From Tessaracoccus antarcticus (GTDB taxonomy: Bacteria; Actinomycetota; Actinomycetes; Propionibacteriales; Propionibacteriaceae), in the NCBI RefSeq assembly GCF_003688855.1, contig NZ_REFW01000001.1:310001-374000 (forward strand): a stretch of 64,000 bases of DNA. The letters run 5' to 3'. The position numbers and the translations under genes are program-made. The notes beneath the pieces are model-generated. The model had not been told where the DNA came from. It did not search any database and saw nothing but the letters and a program-made list of their open reading frames with translations. Below, piece after piece: positions 24,989-33,651 of this stretch; position 1 is the stretch's first letter, and the number at the start of each line of letters is the position of its first letter.

Positions 24989-26919
24989 GCTTCAACCCGC
25001 TTGTACCCCGCGAAATCGACCTGCCTCGCCCGTGGGCGCCCGGGGCGCCACTGGCCGACCTCGACGACGGCAAGATCCTGTCCGCGCCCTCCGACCGGGC
25101 GCAGTGGCACGCCTTCCGTGCCCGGATCACCGACTGGCGCGCCGATGCAAGAAAACGGCTCGGTTACGACGACGCCTTCTACCAGCGTCCCGGCTCCGCC
25201 TGGGCCGCCACCTGCTTCACGGTGGCGCAGGTCTGGCTGTGGGACGAACTCCTGTACGACTTCGACGCGGGCAGTTTCACCCCGGAAAAGCTGGTGGCGG
25301 ACTTCCAGCGCTTCGGCGGCCTCGACGCCGTGGTGCTGTGGCACGCCTACCCCGTCATCGGTATCGATGACCGCAACCAGTGGGACTGGTATCGCGACGT
25401 GCCGGGCATCGTGGAGCTCGTGGCGGAACTCCACCGCCTGGGTCTGCGTGTGTTCGTCGACTACAACCCGTGGGACACGGGTACGCGCCGATCCGGGGAG
25501 GACCGGGCAGAGCTTGCCGCACTCGTGGCCCACCTGGATGCCGACGGCATCTTCCTCGACACCCTCCGTGAGGCCGATCCTGCACTGGTCGACACATTGC
25601 AGCAGGCCAAACCCGGCGTGGTGTTGGAGGGCGAGTCCAAGCTCGCCCTCGAGCGGATAGCGGACCATCACCTCTCCTGGGCGCAGTGGTTCGCCGACTC
25701 ACCGGTTCCCGGGGTTCTCAAGGCCCGCTGGTTCGAGCGCCGCCACATGCAGCACCACGTCCGGCGCTGGCACCGCGACCACTCCGGCGAGCTGATCTCC
25801 GCCTGGCTGAACGGCGCGGGAGTCATGGTGTGGGAGAACGTGTTCTCCGCCTGGGTCGGCTGGAACCGGCGCGACGCCGCCACCCTTGCGCGCATGGTCA
25901 CCTGGCAGCGGGCGCTGGCCGACGTCCTGGTCCGCGGCGAGTGGACACCGCTCGTCGACGTGGGCGAGCACCTCGTGGCGGGGGAATTCGTCCTGGGTGG
26001 GACCCGACTCCTGGCAGTGGCCAACACGAGCGGCAGCGACCACATGCTGGCGGTCCCCGGCGGGGATGGGGGCGCCACCAGCCTGGACCTGGTGACGGGG
26101 CAGCCGGCCCGCGCCGAGGTGTGCATCCCGGCCCACTCCATCGGTGGCATCGCCCGTGTCCGCGGCGACGTGCCACCCGAGATTGCTGCGGCGGCCGCCG
26201 CGGTGGCTGAACATCCCCACGACCCGGATGCAGCCTTCCCCCACCGCGACACCGTGCGACTCCACGGGGATGCGTTCCCCGTGGGGCCCCCGGCCTCCAG
26301 GACCGGTGTCCTCGTGCCCCCGGGGCGTCACCCACTGACGGTGCGGTACCGCATGCGCGAGACGGGGATCTACGCGGAGGCACCGTTCGTGAACGAATGG
26401 AAGCCCCTCCCACCACGTCTGCACGACCTGCGCACTCTCGAGCGGGTCGCCCACCTGGCAACGGCGGTACGGGTCTCCGCGGAGATCACCGCGGAGGAAT
26501 TCCACTCATTCGTCCACCACAGTGGCTACGCGCCGCGCTGCACCCAACGCTTCGCGCCGGTTCCCGGCACGGGCCCGGCGACCGGGATGAACCTCTCGGA
26601 TGCCCGCGCCTACGCCGCGTGGGTGGGCGGCAGACTCCCCACCGAGGACGAGTGGCAACTCGCCGCAGACCTTCCCGGCTGGAGCAGGGCACGGCCCGAG
26701 GTGTGGAACTGGACTGAGTCCGAGCACAGCGACGGCCGCTCGCGGTTCGTCATCCTCAAGGGCGGGAGCGCCCACGCGGCGCAGGGATCTGACTGGTACG
26801 TCGAGCCGGGCCCGCAGTCGCCGGACTTCTCGTTCAAGTTCCTGCTTCCCGGATTCGGACTGGCCCGCTCCCCCCGGATCGGGTTCCGCGTGGCCTGGGA
26901 CGAGGTGGCACCCACATGA
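24985..26919 (+). CDS. Glycosidase-like TIM-barrel protein fused to an FGE-sulfatase-type domain
   Basis: A 644-residue cytoplasmic protein. Residues from about 60 to 320 look like a TIM-barrel glycoside hydrolase: AVVLWHAYPVIGID, ELHRLGLRVFVDYNPWDTG, DADGIFLDTLREAD and, later, VVLEGESK supply the acidic residues of such barrels. A small beta domain follows (VANTSGSDHMLAVPGG). Residues from about 455 to 644 resemble the formylglycine-generating-enzyme/SUMF1 fold: DARAYAAWVGGRLPTEDEWQLAA, NWTESEH, and C-terminal RIGFRVAWDE. The catalytic cysteine pair of true formylglycine-generating enzymes is not evident, so the module is probably a binding or non-FGE enzymatic variant. GTG start overlaps the upstream stop. 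The glycosidase family and substrate are not recognised. Confidence 0.7.
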   Translation: MSFNPLVPREIDLPRPWAPGAPLADLDDGKILSAPSDRAQWHAFRARITDWRADARKRLGYDDAFYQRPGSAWAATCFTVAQVWLWDELLYDFDAGSFTPEKLVADFQRFGGLDAVVLWHAYPVIGIDDRNQWDWYRDVPGIVELVAELHRLGLRVFVDYNPWDTGTRRSGEDRAELAALVAHLDADGIFLDTLREADPALVDTLQQAKPGVVLEGESKLALERIADHHLSWAQWFADSPVPGVLKARWFERRHMQHHVRRWHRDHSGELISAWLNGAGVMVWENVFSAWVGWNRRDAATLARMVTWQRALADVLVRGEWTPLVDVGEHLVAGEFVLGGTRLLAVANTSGSDHMLAVPGGDGGATSLDLVTGQPARAEVCIPAHSIGGIARVRGDVPPEIAAAAAAVAEHPHDPDAAFPHRDTVRLHGDAFPVGPPASRTGVLVPPGRHPLTVRYRMRETGIYAEAPFVNEWKPLPPRLHDLRTLERVAHLATAVRVSAEITAEEFHSFVHHSGYAPRCTQRFAPVPGTGPATGMNLSDARAYAAWVGGRLPTEDEWQLAADLPGWSRARPEVWNWTESEHSDGRSRFVILKGGSAHAAQGSDWYVEPGPQSPDFSFKFLLPGFGLARSPRIGFRVAWDEVAPT

Positions 26920-28118
26920 CCGGGCAGGAGACTGCAGGTCCGCTCGCGGACCTTCGCGTACTCGACCTCTCCACGCTGTTCGCCGGGCCCATGGCCGCCA
27001 TGCATCTGGGGGACATGGGCGCCGAGGTCATCAAGGTGGAGCATCCGCGCCGACCGGACCCCTCGCGCGGGCACGGGCCCAGCAAGGACGGCGTCAATCT
27101 GTGGTGGAAGACGCTCGGACGCAACAAGCGCACCGTGACCGCCGACCTGTCGACCAGTGGTGGACGCGAGGTGCTCCTGCGCCTCGTCGAGACGGCCGAC
27201 GTCCTCATTGAGAACTTCCGTCCCGACACCCTCGAGAAGTGGGATCTCGGGCCCGATGTCCTGCATGCCAGGAACCCGCGCCTGGTCATGGCCCGGGTCA
27301 CCGGTTTCGGGCAGGTGGGCCCCTACCGGCGACGCCCGGGATTCGGCACACTCGCCGAGGCCATGAGCGGGTTCGCCGCCCTCACCGGGGAGCCCGGGGG
27401 CCCACCCACGCTGCCACCGTTCGGGCTTGCCGACGGTATCGCTTCCCTTGCCACCGCGTACGCGGTGATGACAGCAGTCCATGCCCGCGACGCCTCGGGG
27501 GTGGGGCAGGTCATCGATCTGGCCATCATCGAGCCGATCCTCGCGCTGCTGGGACCTCAGATCACGCGGTGGGCGGCGTTGGGCACCGTGGCGGCCCGCA
27601 CCGGGAACCGCTCGTCCAACAACGCGCCGCGCAACACCTACCGCACCCGGGACGGGAAATGGGTGGCGGTGTCCACCTCCGCGCAGTCCATCGCGGAACG
27701 GGTGATGACGCTGGTGGGACGACCCGATTTCATCAACGAGCCGTGGTTCGCCAGCGGCGCCGGGAGGGCTGCGCACGGCTCGGAACTCGACGAAGCCGTC
27801 AGTGCGTGGATCGTGGCGCGGGACCGCGTCGACGTGGTGGCGCAGTTCGAGGAGGCCCAGGCGGCCGTGGCGCCCATCTACGATGCCGCCGACATCTCCG
27901 TCGACCCCCAGTACGAGGCACTGGGCACCATCATCACGCTCCCGGACGACGATCTCGGCGAAGTCGCCATGCAGGGCCCACTGTTTCGTCTCTCCGACGG
28001 CGTCCCCCCGGTCCGCTTCACGGGCCGCGCACCGGGCGCGAACACCGACGAAGTGCTTGCCGAACTTGGGTTCAGTCCACGAGACGTCGCCCTGATGCGC
28101 CACGAAGGATCCATATGA
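26916..28118 (+). CDS. CaiB/BaiF-family (class III) CoA-transferase
   Basis: A 400-residue class III CoA-transferase: LRVLDLSTLFAGPMAAMHLGDMGAEVIKVEHP at the N-terminus, NLWWKTLGRNKRTVTADL, NFRPDTLEKW, and the GLADGIASLATAYAVMTAVHAR region carrying the expected catalytic Asp. The family moves CoA between organic acids, for example from succinyl-CoA to a dicarboxylate. ATG at 26916 overlaps the upstream stop (ATGA), and the CitE-type lyase follows with the same overlap. That pairing is seen in routes that activate a hydroxy-acid and cleave it to acetyl-CoA or propionyl-CoA plus an oxo-acid. Confidence 0.92.
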   Translation: MTGQETAGPLADLRVLDLSTLFAGPMAAMHLGDMGAEVIKVEHPRRPDPSRGHGPSKDGVNLWWKTLGRNKRTVTADLSTSGGREVLLRLVETADVLIENFRPDTLEKWDLGPDVLHARNPRLVMARVTGFGQVGPYRRRPGFGTLAEAMSGFAALTGEPGGPPTLPPFGLADGIASLATAYAVMTAVHARDASGVGQVIDLAIIEPILALLGPQITRWAALGTVAARTGNRSSNNAPRNTYRTRDGKWVAVSTSAQSIAERVMTLVGRPDFINEPWFASGAGRAAHGSELDEAVSAWIVARDRVDVVAQFEEAQAAVAPIYDAADISVDPQYEALGTIITLPDDDLGEVAMQGPLFRLSDGVPPVRFTGRAPGANTDEVLAELGFSPRDVALMRHEGSI

Positions 28119-28948
28119 AACCCGCGCTGACCCTCTTGTACGCACCGGCTGACCGCCCCGCCCTGGTGGCCAAGGCTTTCGCGTCCCGTGCCGATGTGGT
28201 GCTGGTCGACCTGGAGGATGCAGTCGCTGCGGGCGGCAAGGGCGACGCGAGGCAGGGGTTGCCGGAACTGATGGAGTCGTTGCTGGCCCAGCACCCGGGC
28301 CGGAGGGTACAGGTCCGCATCAACAGCATCGGCACGACATGGTTCGACGAGGACCTGGCCATGGTGGCGCGGCTGGACCGCTGCGTGGCGGTGCGGCTCC
28401 CGAAGGTCGAGTCGGACGAGGACGTCCGCACCGTCGCCGACGTGGTCGGCGACCGGGCCATCCACGCCCTGCTGGAGTCGGCACTCGGCATCGAGCACGC
28501 CTTTCGGATCGCCATGGCAGGCGTCGCCAGCATCGGGCTGGGAGAGGCGGACCTCAAGTCGAGCCTCGGCGTCGACGACGACGACGGACTGGGGTGGGCG
28601 CGTTCCCGGCTGGTCAACGCGGCCCGGGCGGCAGGTCTCGGCGCCCCCGCGATGTCCGCCTTCACTAACCTGGCCGAGCAACACGCGCTCGAGCAATCCT
28701 GCAGGGATGGTCGACGGCTGGGCTTTGTGGGCCGGGTCGCGATCCATCCGAAGCAACTCGTCGTCATCGAGCAGGCGTTCCTCCCCTCACCCGAACAGCT
28801 GGAACGGGCCGAGGAGGTGCTGGCCAGCATCGCCGGGGCCACGGCGGCCGGTCACGGCGTCGTGGTGCTGGCCGACGGCCGGTTCCTCGACGCCGCCATG
28901 GTGCGGCGCGCCGAGGAAACCGTGGCCCTGGCGGATCGGCTCACCTGA
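28115..28948 (+). CDS. CitE-type HpcH/HpaI lyase (acyl-CoA lyase)
   Basis: A 277-residue TIM-barrel lyase of the citrate lyase beta/malyl-CoA lyase group: DVVLVDLEDAV (metal-binding region), RINSIGTTWFDED, ALLESALGIEHAF, GLGEADL and GRVAIHPKQL. It would cleave a 3-hydroxyacyl-CoA formed by the CoA-transferase encoded immediately upstream. It is the last gene of the operon; its 3' end overlaps the convergent esterase gene by eight bases. Substrate identity (malyl-, citramalyl- or another CoA ester) is not readable from sequence alone. Confidence 0.92.
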   Translation: MKPALTLLYAPADRPALVAKAFASRADVVLVDLEDAVAAGGKGDARQGLPELMESLLAQHPGRRVQVRINSIGTTWFDEDLAMVARLDRCVAVRLPKVESDEDVRTVADVVGDRAIHALLESALGIEHAFRIAMAGVASIGLGEADLKSSLGVDDDDGLGWARSRLVNAARAAGLGAPAMSAFTNLAEQHALEQSCRDGRRLGFVGRVAIHPKQLVVIEQAFLPSPEQLERAEEVLASIAGATAAGHGVVVLADGRFLDAAMVRRAEETVALADRLT

Positions 28949-31706
28949 AGCGAACGATGTTGTTGACCACCCACGTCCACTCCATCGTGTAGCTGTACCC
29001 GCCACCCGGTGTCTGCGACGCCACCACGGTGCGCGTCCGGATCGAGCTGCGGCACCCGTTGCCGCCGGTGCGCGGGGTGTCGCACTCGGTGCGCCACATG
29101 CGACCGTCCGCGGAGGTCCACGCACCGGTGAAGCCCAGCGGGTTGCCGGCCCATTGTTGGCGCTTCATGCGGGGCAGGTAGGTGAGGTTGTTGAAGAACC
29201 AGCCGTTCTGCTTCATGAGCTTGCCGCCGGTCCAGCTCATCTGGGTGGCCCAGATCTCGGTGCGGCAGCGGATGGTGCGGGAGTAGTCCTCGCACTGGGT
29301 GAACCACCACCGACCATTGACGTGGTGCAGCCCTGGCGTCGAGTACAGGTCCGTCTGCCCACCGCTCGGGGCACCGTCACTCATGCTCCACGAAGGGCTC
29401 GGCGAGGTCATCGTCGTCGTCTGGCTGGGCGAGGGCATCGGGGACGTACTCGATGTGGGTGTCGGGCTCCGGGTCTCGCTGGGTGAGGTGCTCGGGGTTG
29501 GGCTCGGCGTGGGTTCCGGCCCGTCGCCGGTCCCCAACCTCACCACGAACACATCGCCCTCCCCCTTGTTGGTGGCGGTGGTGGTGGAGCCGTAGGTGAG
29601 CCCCGTGAGCACGACGTCGCCATCGCTCCCGAGCGCCACGTAGAGGTTCCCCTCGTCGTAGGTGTCGGCGCCGTCGCGTTCCGACGTGCCCACCTGACGC
29701 TGACCGAGGATGTGCCCGGAGTCGTCGATGGTGGAGGTGAACACGTCTGTGCCCCCCGCGCTGACGCCGATTCGCCCGTCGGTGTGTCCAGCAAGCGTGG
29801 CCGTCCCGGTCATGTCGACGGCGACGTCCGTGGCGCGGTCGTCACCGGGGCTGCCGACCTGGGTGCTCCAGAGCGTGTCACCCTCCGGGCTGACCTTGCG
29901 CAGGAACGCGTCGTTGCCGCCCGCAGACGCCTCACCGAGGGCACCCGAGGTGAACCCCGCCACCACCACGTTGCCGTCAGGCGTGATCGCCAGCGCGGAG
30001 ACCTGGTCGTCACCGGAGGTACCGACCGGCGTGACCCACTCCCGTACCCCCTCAGACGTGTACTTGGCCAGCCAACCGTCCAGTCCGCCAAGGGACTGGG
30101 CTCCGGGCATGGCATCCGAGGCCAACCCGCCCACGTAGACGGCGCCGTCGGGTGCCTGGGCAATAGCCAGCCCCTTGTCCTCCCCCGTGCCACCGAGTTG
30201 GTCACTCCATGCAATCTCTCCTGCCGGGGTCATGAGCGCCAGGAACGCGTCCTTGTCCCCTGCGTTCGGCTGCCCGGACAGGCTCCCCTTCGTGTAGCCC
30301 GCAACCAGGAGGCCGCCCTGCACCGATGGCGCCGTGGCGTAGACCCGGTCGGCGGCCGACGGGTCACCGAACTGGGTGACCCAGGTGAGTCCCCCATCAC
30401 CCGCGACGCGGGCCGCGAACCCGTCGTCACTCGCGGGCGAGGCGTGGTCGCCGTCGAGGTCGCCACGGGTGTAGCCGCCCACGTAGTGGTCGTTCCCGGG
30501 CCCCGCCTCCACGCCGTAGATGCGGTCATTCTCCGACGTCGCCAGGGACGTCGACCACACGGTGTTGCCGTCAGCGTCCCGCGAGACGACCACGCCATCA
30601 AGACCACCCTGGGGCGCGAGACCCTCGAACTCGCCCGCGACGCTGAGTGCGACGACCTCGCCGCCGTTGGCCCCGGGAACGATTCCGCCGGCGCGGTCAT
30701 CGCCGACGGTGCCGAGCAGGGATCCCTCCAGAGGCTGTGGGTCGGAGGTTCGTACGTGACCCATCACGTCGGCCACACCCTCACGGAAGGCAGGGCCCCA
30801 GACGTCCCAGTCGTGCCCGCCGTTGAGGACTCGGAGTTCCGCCGTGATGGCCGGCGACCGCCGCACGGTGTTGTAGAGCCGGGCAGCTTCGAAGTCGAGG
30901 TCGTGGTCCGCGTCCGCGGGGTCGGGGTTCATCCACTCGTCGTCCCCCACGGCGATGAACAGGTGCGTCGGCGTCGCCGGGTCAAGACCGGGGAGGAGGG
31001 CTGGATAGTTCTTCTGCTCATAGATGGACTCGTCGAACACGGAGGTCCCGGAGCCGAAGGCGCCGAACTCGCGCGCCGACGAGTCTGCGGGGGGCGTGGG
31101 GATGTACACGGCGGGGCTCAAGATGATGCCTGCTGCGTAAAGATCCTGGTGGGCAAGGGTGTAGCGAAGGGCTCCGTAGCCGCCCATGGAGTATCCACCG
31201 GCGGCGCGGGCGTTGCGGCTGGCCACCGTGCGGTACGTGGTGTCCACGTAAGTCACCAGGTCCTTGGTCATGGCGGTTTCCACCTGTTGCCCAGCGGGCA
31301 GTCCCCCGCCGCCGTCGAAGTCCGAATCGACGTAGTAGCTGCCACCCTCGCTCCAGGGGGCGTCGGGCATGATCACCACGACCGGGGGGATCTCCCCGTC
31401 GGCAATCATCTCGTCGAGTGTGGACTTCACGCGCGGCCATGCCGCCATGGTGTCGCCCCGCCCGTGGAACAGGTAGAGGCTCGGGTAGCGTTCCTGCCCG
31501 GCGTCATAGCCAGCCGGCAGGTACACGTTGTAGTCGACGGCCAGACCGGCCGAGGCGGCTGGCATGCTGCTGGTCACGATGCTCCCCTCGACCACATCAT
31601 CTGCTCGCGACGGGGAGGCCACCATGCCCCAGCTCGCCACCGCCAGGGTGGCGCCCAGAATCGGCATCCCCCAGCGTCGTGCACCATTGTTCTGGACCTG
31701 TGACAT
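28941..31706 (-). CDS. Secreted esterase with beta-propeller and C-terminal Trp-rich domain
   Basis: A 921-residue exported protein. A signal peptide of about 40 residues ends near SPSRADD. Residues about 45-325 are a PF00756-type esterase: YLFHGRGDTMAAWPRV, nucleophile Ser in GGYSMGGYGALRYTL, an acidic residue in VGDDEWMNPD and catalytic His in NGGHDWDVW. Residues about 335-770 hold tandem repeats of about 52 residues (see 29545-30735). A Pro/Ser/Thr linker follows, then a C-terminal domain rich in Trp and Cys (FTQCEDYSRTIRCRTEIWATQ). The start at 31706 has GGAG six bases upstream. There is no LPXTG or terminal helix, so it is probably released or held by the C-terminal domain. A perfect LacI-type operator lies upstream. 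Confidence 0.85.
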   Translation of the reverse strand: MSQVQNNGARRWGMPILGATLAVASWGMVASPSRADDVVEGSIVTSSMPAASAGLAVDYNVYLPAGYDAGQERYPSLYLFHGRGDTMAAWPRVKSTLDEMIADGEIPPVVVIMPDAPWSEGGSYYVDSDFDGGGGLPAGQQVETAMTKDLVTYVDTTYRTVASRNARAAGGYSMGGYGALRYTLAHQDLYAAGIILSPAVYIPTPPADSSAREFGAFGSGTSVFDESIYEQKNYPALLPGLDPATPTHLFIAVGDDEWMNPDPADADHDLDFEAARLYNTVRRSPAITAELRVLNGGHDWDVWGPAFREGVADVMGHVRTSDPQPLEGSLLGTVGDDRAGGIVPGANGGEVVALSVAGEFEGLAPQGGLDGVVVSRDADGNTVWSTSLATSENDRIYGVEAGPGNDHYVGGYTRGDLDGDHASPASDDGFAARVAGDGGLTWVTQFGDPSAADRVYATAPSVQGGLLVAGYTKGSLSGQPNAGDKDAFLALMTPAGEIAWSDQLGGTGEDKGLAIAQAPDGAVYVGGLASDAMPGAQSLGGLDGWLAKYTSEGVREWVTPVGTSGDDQVSALAITPDGNVVVAGFTSGALGEASAGGNDAFLRKVSPEGDTLWSTQVGSPGDDRATDVAVDMTGTATLAGHTDGRIGVSAGGTDVFTSTIDDSGHILGQRQVGTSERDGADTYDEGNLYVALGSDGDVVLTGLTYGSTTTATNKGEGDVFVVRLGTGDGPEPTPSPTPSTSPSETRSPTPTSSTSPMPSPSQTTTMTSPSPSWSMSDGAPSGGQTDLYSTPGLHHVNGRWWFTQCEDYSRTIRCRTEIWATQMSWTGGKLMKQNGWFFNNLTYLPRMKRQQWAGNPLGFTGAWTSADGRMWRTECDTPRTGGNGCRSSIRTRTVVASQTPGGGYSYTMEWTWVVNNIVRFR
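29545..30735 (-). repeat. Tandem ~52-residue beta-propeller repeats in the esterase
   Basis: About six to seven copies of a 52-residue unit, each with a G-G-x-D/N-A-F/W-L-like opening, a W-S/V-T-x-x-G core, a D-D-R/K-hydrophobic turn and a V-A-G-F/Y-T close (examples: TLWSTQVGSPGDDRATDVAV and LTWVTQFGDPSAADRVYATA). The pattern matches SBBP-type propeller blades, which usually serve as binding platforms. Confidence 0.7.
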
Positions 31707-31723
31707 CGTCGTCTCCGCCCTAC

Positions 31724-31737
31724 TGTAAACGTTTACA
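31724..31737. promoter_or_regulatory. LacI-family operator upstream of the secreted esterase gene
   Basis: TGTAAACGTTTACA is a perfect 14-bp palindrome, 13 of 14 bases identical to the site at 18190-18203. On the minus strand a -10-like TACAGT (31727 to 31722) overlaps its right side and TTGGGA (31748 to 31743) could be the -35 with a short 15-base spacer, so binding would exclude polymerase. This ties the esterase to the LacI regulator 13 kb away. Confidence 0.8.
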
Positions 31738-31849
31738 TAACGTCCCAATCGTAGATTCCCGACGTGGAACCTGTCAAGGGTCGTCGCGGCACTCATCGGG
31801 AGCAGAGACACTGGCAGTCGACGACGCATGCACGACGGGGCGAGAGGTG

Positions 31850-31902
31850 AAAAAACCCGCCGCGGCGGGCCCGTCGGGGGGGAACGGGCCCGCCGCAGCG
31901 GG
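31850..31902 (-). terminator. Rho-independent terminator of the carbamoyltransferase/permease operon
   Basis: On the minus strand a 19-bp stem (arms 31902-31884 and 31874-31856, one G-U pair) with a nine-base loop is followed by six T residues. It lies 19 bases after the permease stop and is a textbook intrinsic terminator. Confidence 0.92.
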
Positions 31903-31920
31903 AGGAGAGGTGACGCGACA

Positions 31921-33591
31921 TCAGATCCTGATGGCGGTCTCCTGGTCAGAGGTGGAGCCGGTACCGGCCACTTCAGCGGCGTTGACGTCGTCGGAATCAA
32001 TCTCCACGACAACTTCGTCGGGGGCCTCATCCACGGGCATGTCGACGGCTTCCCGGTTCTTCGGATCCGTGAGCCACTTGAGGAGGAACACCCCGGCAAC
32101 CATCAGGTAGGCAACCATCACCGTCATCGTCGTGCCGTTGCCCCAGCCCACCGAGGCGGCGTGGATGAATCCGAAACCGGAGATCAGTCCCGCGATGACG
32201 GCCGTGACCGCACCCGCGATGGGCTGGTTGCGGATGGCGAAGATGGCGATACAACCCCAGATCAGCGACGCCAGTGGGGCACCGTTTCCCAGATGTATCA
32301 GCCCCTCCCACTCGACACCGGCCGCCGTGAGCGCCTCCGATCCCACCTCCCCCGGAGTGGTGCCTGCCGCCTTCAAGACGTTGCCGACCAGCGTGAGGGC
32401 CCAGTTGCCGATCCATGGGAACAGCGCCACGAAGATCACAGGCACCTCCACTCGTGGCGTTTCCCTCACCACCTGATTGGCGGTGACGATGCCGATGTAG
32501 ACGAGGATCGGCGCCACGGCCGAGATCGGGATGATCGCGAGCAACAGTCCGCCGAGTGTGAACAGGCCGAAGATCAGCATGCTGAAACCGGAGGCCACGG
32601 AGTAGCCCAGGCGGGCGCCCAGCGCCTTCCAGCCCACGTGTCCGACGTAGACGGTGACCGGGAAGGGGTTGCCGAATGCCGCGCCGATGAGCGACGTGAT
32701 GCCGTTGCCGAGCATCACCGAACGTGTCTTGTAGGGGTCACCTGCGGCGTGTGCCGACTCGATGTTCTCAAGGTCGAAGACATAGTTCGCCAGGCCGAGC
32801 GGCAGGGCCGAGGCGAGGTACGGCAGCGCGTTGGGCAGTCCGTCCAGGAAGTTGGTGACGTGAAGCGTCGGGACCTGGAACCCGGCCTGCTGGACCGCTG
32901 TCGAAATCGCCTCCGTGGACTGGAGGCCGAAGGCCCACGCCAGACCGGAACCGGCGATCAGCAGGAGGAGGCCGGTGGGGATCTTCTTGAACAACGGCTT
33001 GCGGCCGAACCAGTTGATGAAGATGAGCGTGAGGACCACGAAACCGACCACCGGGGCGGAGAACGCCTGCAGCATCGGGTTCATGGCCAACAGCAGCAGC
33101 CCCAGACCCGCGAGGCAGGACAGGAGCACCGTGCGGGGGATGAGGCGGCGCAGCGCGTCACCGACGAAGGACCCCACGATGAGGATCGACGCTTCCAGCA
33201 CGCACCAGACGAGCCCGATGCCCAGGGCGAACTCTGCGTTCTGGGTGGTCTGGTAGACGGGCATCAGGACGAGGAACGTCACCGCGAAGATCGACGGCGC
33301 GCTGGGCCCGGACGGCAGTACCGTGACGTCGGTGCGACCGGTGGACTTGGCCATCCGGTACGCCAGGAACGTGTACCAGGCGCTGGCCACGAAGATGGCA
33401 AGCCCGAAGGCCGGTGCGATCCGCCCCAGGACCATCTCGGAAGGCAGTCCCACGACCACCGTCAGGAGGGCAATCATCGTGAGCAGGTTGGTCAGGTTGT
33501 TGACGAGGAGCCCGAAGTAGGCGGCCCAGTCCCCCTTTGCCCAGAACTGAGGTGTGAAGGTGGTGGCGTTGACTGTTGTGGCAGTGGCCAT
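31921..33591 (-). CDS. NCS2/AzgA-like permease of the carbamoyltransferase cluster
   Basis: A 556-residue membrane protein with about 12 helices. The arrangement resembles the xanthine/uracil and AzgA-type permeases: NNLTNLLTMIALLTVVVGLP in the first helix region, a conserved polar DVTVLPSGPSAPSIFAVTF stretch, and GNGITSLIGAAFGNPFPVTVYVG in the second half. It ends in an acidic cytoplasmic tail. The start at 33591 matches the family start; AAAGGG lies ten bases upstream. As last gene after DUF1116 it probably imports the substrate of the FdrA/DUF1116/DUF2877 enzyme, plausibly a ureide or other purine-derived amide. Substrate assignment is inference. Confidence 0.8.
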   Translation of the reverse strand: MATATTVNATTFTPQFWAKGDWAAYFGLLVNNLTNLLTMIALLTVVVGLPSEMVLGRIAPAFGLAIFVASAWYTFLAYRMAKSTGRTDVTVLPSGPSAPSIFAVTFLVLMPVYQTTQNAEFALGIGLVWCVLEASILIVGSFVGDALRRLIPRTVLLSCLAGLGLLLLAMNPMLQAFSAPVVGFVVLTLIFINWFGRKPLFKKIPTGLLLLIAGSGLAWAFGLQSTEAISTAVQQAGFQVPTLHVTNFLDGLPNALPYLASALPLGLANYVFDLENIESAHAAGDPYKTRSVMLGNGITSLIGAAFGNPFPVTVYVGHVGWKALGARLGYSVASGFSMLIFGLFTLGGLLLAIIPISAVAPILVYIGIVTANQVVRETPRVEVPVIFVALFPWIGNWALTLVGNVLKAAGTTPGEVGSEALTAAGVEWEGLIHLGNGAPLASLIWGCIAIFAIRNQPIAGAVTAVIAGLISGFGFIHAASVGWGNGTTMTVMVAYLMVAGVFLLKWLTDPKNREAVDMPVDEAPDEVVVEIDSDDVNAAEVAGTGSTSDQETAIRI

Positions 33592-33616
33592 GACGGGGGA
33601 ACCCTTTGTGGATGGG

Positions 33617-33644
33617 AGGTGGGCGCCAGCGTCGGCGCCCACCT
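33617..33644 (-). terminator. Intercistronic hairpin between DUF1116 and permease genes
   Basis: A perfect 11-bp inverted repeat, AGGTGGGCGCC (33617-33627) and GGCGCCCACCT (33634-33644), with a six-base loop. There is no T-tract. It lies in the only sizeable gap of the operon and may attenuate permease expression or protect the upstream mRNA. Confidence 0.6.
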
Positions 33645-33651
33645 GGGTCGG

